From assembly GCA_029054245.1 (NCBI GenBank), contig JAIDFQ010000043.1, positions 434,001-498,000 on the forward strand: DNA of 64,000 bases, given 5' to 3'. Below the pieces are notes generated by a model. It was not told where the DNA came from. It worked only from the letters and a program-made list of their open reading frames with translations, and did no database searches. Position numbers and translations under genes: made by a program. This stretch comes from Lachnospiraceae bacterium. Its GTDB lineage: Bacteria; Bacillota; Clostridia; Lachnospirales; Lachnospiraceae. Each line of letters opens with the position of its first letter. The stretch's first letter is position 1. Below are positions 63,267 to 64,000 of the stretch, piece after piece.

Positions 63267-64000
63267 CTATCCTTCTTCCAAAAGCGGAAACGTCAGATTC
63301 ACTTTAAACAAATCCCCATCCATAAAGATCTCAAATTTTCCTTTCATCGCTTGTGTCAGATTTTTGGCTATAGACAATCCCAGACCGCTCCCTTCCGTCG
63401 TCCTTGATTCATCGCCCCTGATAAACCGCTCTGCCAATTCCTCTGGGTTTACCTTTAAGGGCTGGGCGGATATATTTTTGATGGAAAGCCGGATTTGAGA
63501 TACAGTCCCTTCCGCCTGTATCTTTTCAAGATCAATATAGACCCTCGTCCCTGACAGTGCATATTTATATATATTATTAAATAGATTCTCTATCACACGC
63601 CAGATCCTTCTGCTGTCCGCCTCTATATACACGCTTCCTTTGGGTGCGTTCCATACCGGATACAAAGCCTTTTCTTCAAATTTTTCTGAAAATTCTCCTA
63701 TGGTCTGATTCAGAAGTTCCACCAAATTGATTTTTTCCCATTGAAGCACGATATTCCCGGAAGAAATCTTGGAAGCCTCCACTAAATCATCTGTAAGCTG
63801 TTTTAGTCTCTGGGACTTTGCATCCAGAATCTCGATATATTCTCTGACTTTAGGCTCCTGCACATTTTCCCGTTTGATCAGATCCACATAGTTGATGATG
63901 GATGTAAGCGGTGTCTTAATATCATGGGACACATTTGTGATCAGGTCTGCCTTTAAGCGTTCATCCTTCATGCTGGTCTCCACCGCCGTCCGCACGCTCT
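63267..64000 (-). CDS. Sensor histidine kinase, C-terminal part (cut by window edge)
   Basis: About 244 codons lie in the window; the frame stays open to the right edge, so the sensor region is outside. A HisKA dimerisation helix with NVSHDIKTPLTSI holds the phosphorylated His, followed by the HATPase domain with NLFNNIYKYAL (N box), a D-loop-like RFIRGDESR and GSGLGLSIAKNL (G2 box). It would autophosphorylate and pass the phosphate to a response regulator that is not visible. Gene order suggests a VanS/PhoR-like two-component pair. Confidence 0.9.
   Translation of the reverse strand, partial: SVRTAVETSMKDERLKADLITNVSHDIKTPLTSIINYVDLIKRENVQEPKVREYIEILDAKSQRLKQLTDDLVEASKISSGNIVLQWEKINLVELLNQTIGEFSEKFEEKALYPVWNAPKGSVYIEADSRRIWRVIENLFNNIYKYALSGTRVYIDLEKIQAEGTVSQIRLSIKNISAQPLKVNPEELAERFIRGDESRTTEGSGLGLSIAKNLTQAMKGKFEIFMDGDLFKVNLTFPLLEEG

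Noticed and set aside
1-64000. Mobile or horizontally acquired island
   Set aside because: No transposase, integrase, phage gene, direct-repeat boundary or tRNA target was found; almost all genes are conserved chromosomal functions.

Overview
This window looks like ordinary chromosome from an anaerobic, motile, endospore-forming, rod-shaped Clostridia, most likely a Lachnospiraceae. The reasons are: spoIVA, cotJABC and a GerA/SpoVAF-type germination protein (sporulation); an oxygen-sensitive class III ribonucleotide reductase and an [FeFe] hydrogenase (anaerobic fermentation); two chemoreceptors (motility); Gram-positive ribosome binding sites; and the radC-mre-pbp2-min-rodA-mgsA order typical of Clostridia. 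I see no IS element, prophage, integrase, CRISPR array, rRNA or tRNA. No gene-free stretch exceeds 300 bases. The longest gaps are 34819-35111 (terminator plus promoter) and 45280-45565 (23-bp tandem repeats plus terminator). Nearly all genes lie on the minus strand; the plus-strand exceptions are a DUF1292 gene, cotJABC plus a chemoreceptor, and prs.

Layout (minus-strand units are listed in coordinate order, so transcription runs from right to left). 1-9367: cell shape and septum placement (mgsA start, rodA, minE, minD, minC, PBP2, mreD, mreC, mreB), with radC and a DUF4321 membrane protein upstream. 9470-19012: a PLP enzyme, miaA, mutL, mutS, miaB, an uncharacterised nuclease-like/winged-helix protein and a GtrA-type membrane protein. 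19072-22143: 15-bp repeats, a Cys/Gly-repeat protein, a DUF5662 protein and a GH13-family protein that has lost its catalytic residues. 22311-29939: DUF1292, a UvrD-type helicase, gltX, the hydrogenase and feoAB. 29943-33588: an ABC export module with a GldG-like fusion. 33706-36524: cotJABC and a soluble CZB chemoreceptor. 36557-38981: degV and the SpoVAF-like protein. 39068-42334: nrdD-nrdG-dut under a consensus promoter with tandem NrdR-like boxes. 42408-45451: aminotransferase, WYL regulator, YjjG-type phosphatase and a 6 x 23-bp repeat. 45460-51878: a nucleoside-salvage unit (punA, cdd, an amidohydrolase) running into a Cache chemoreceptor, a membrane-anchored MutS-like ATPase and a 52-residue membrane protein. 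51901-61935: spoIVA with its own sigma-E-type promoter, then a long unit (radical SAM/DUF512, der, plsY, gpsA, MoxR ATPase, VWA protein, tyrS, YgjP-like peptidase). 61924-64000: prs and the 3' part of a sensor kinase.

Several starts were moved inward from the longest open frame because a good Shine-Dalgarno site, a promoter position or family conservation picks a later codon (minE, the PLP enzyme at 9470, miaA, mutL, gltX, the GldG fusion, cotJA, cotJB, spoVAF, nrdD, the aminotransferase, WYL, HAD, spoIVA, tyrS, gpsA, plsY, radical SAM). No wholly new system is evident. The least explained items are the degenerate GH13 protein, the nuclease-like protein beside miaB-mutS-mutL, the Cys/Gly-repeat protein, the membrane MutS-like ATPase downstream of a chemoreceptor, and two short tandem repeats. 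All functional calls are from reading motifs; no database search was run.
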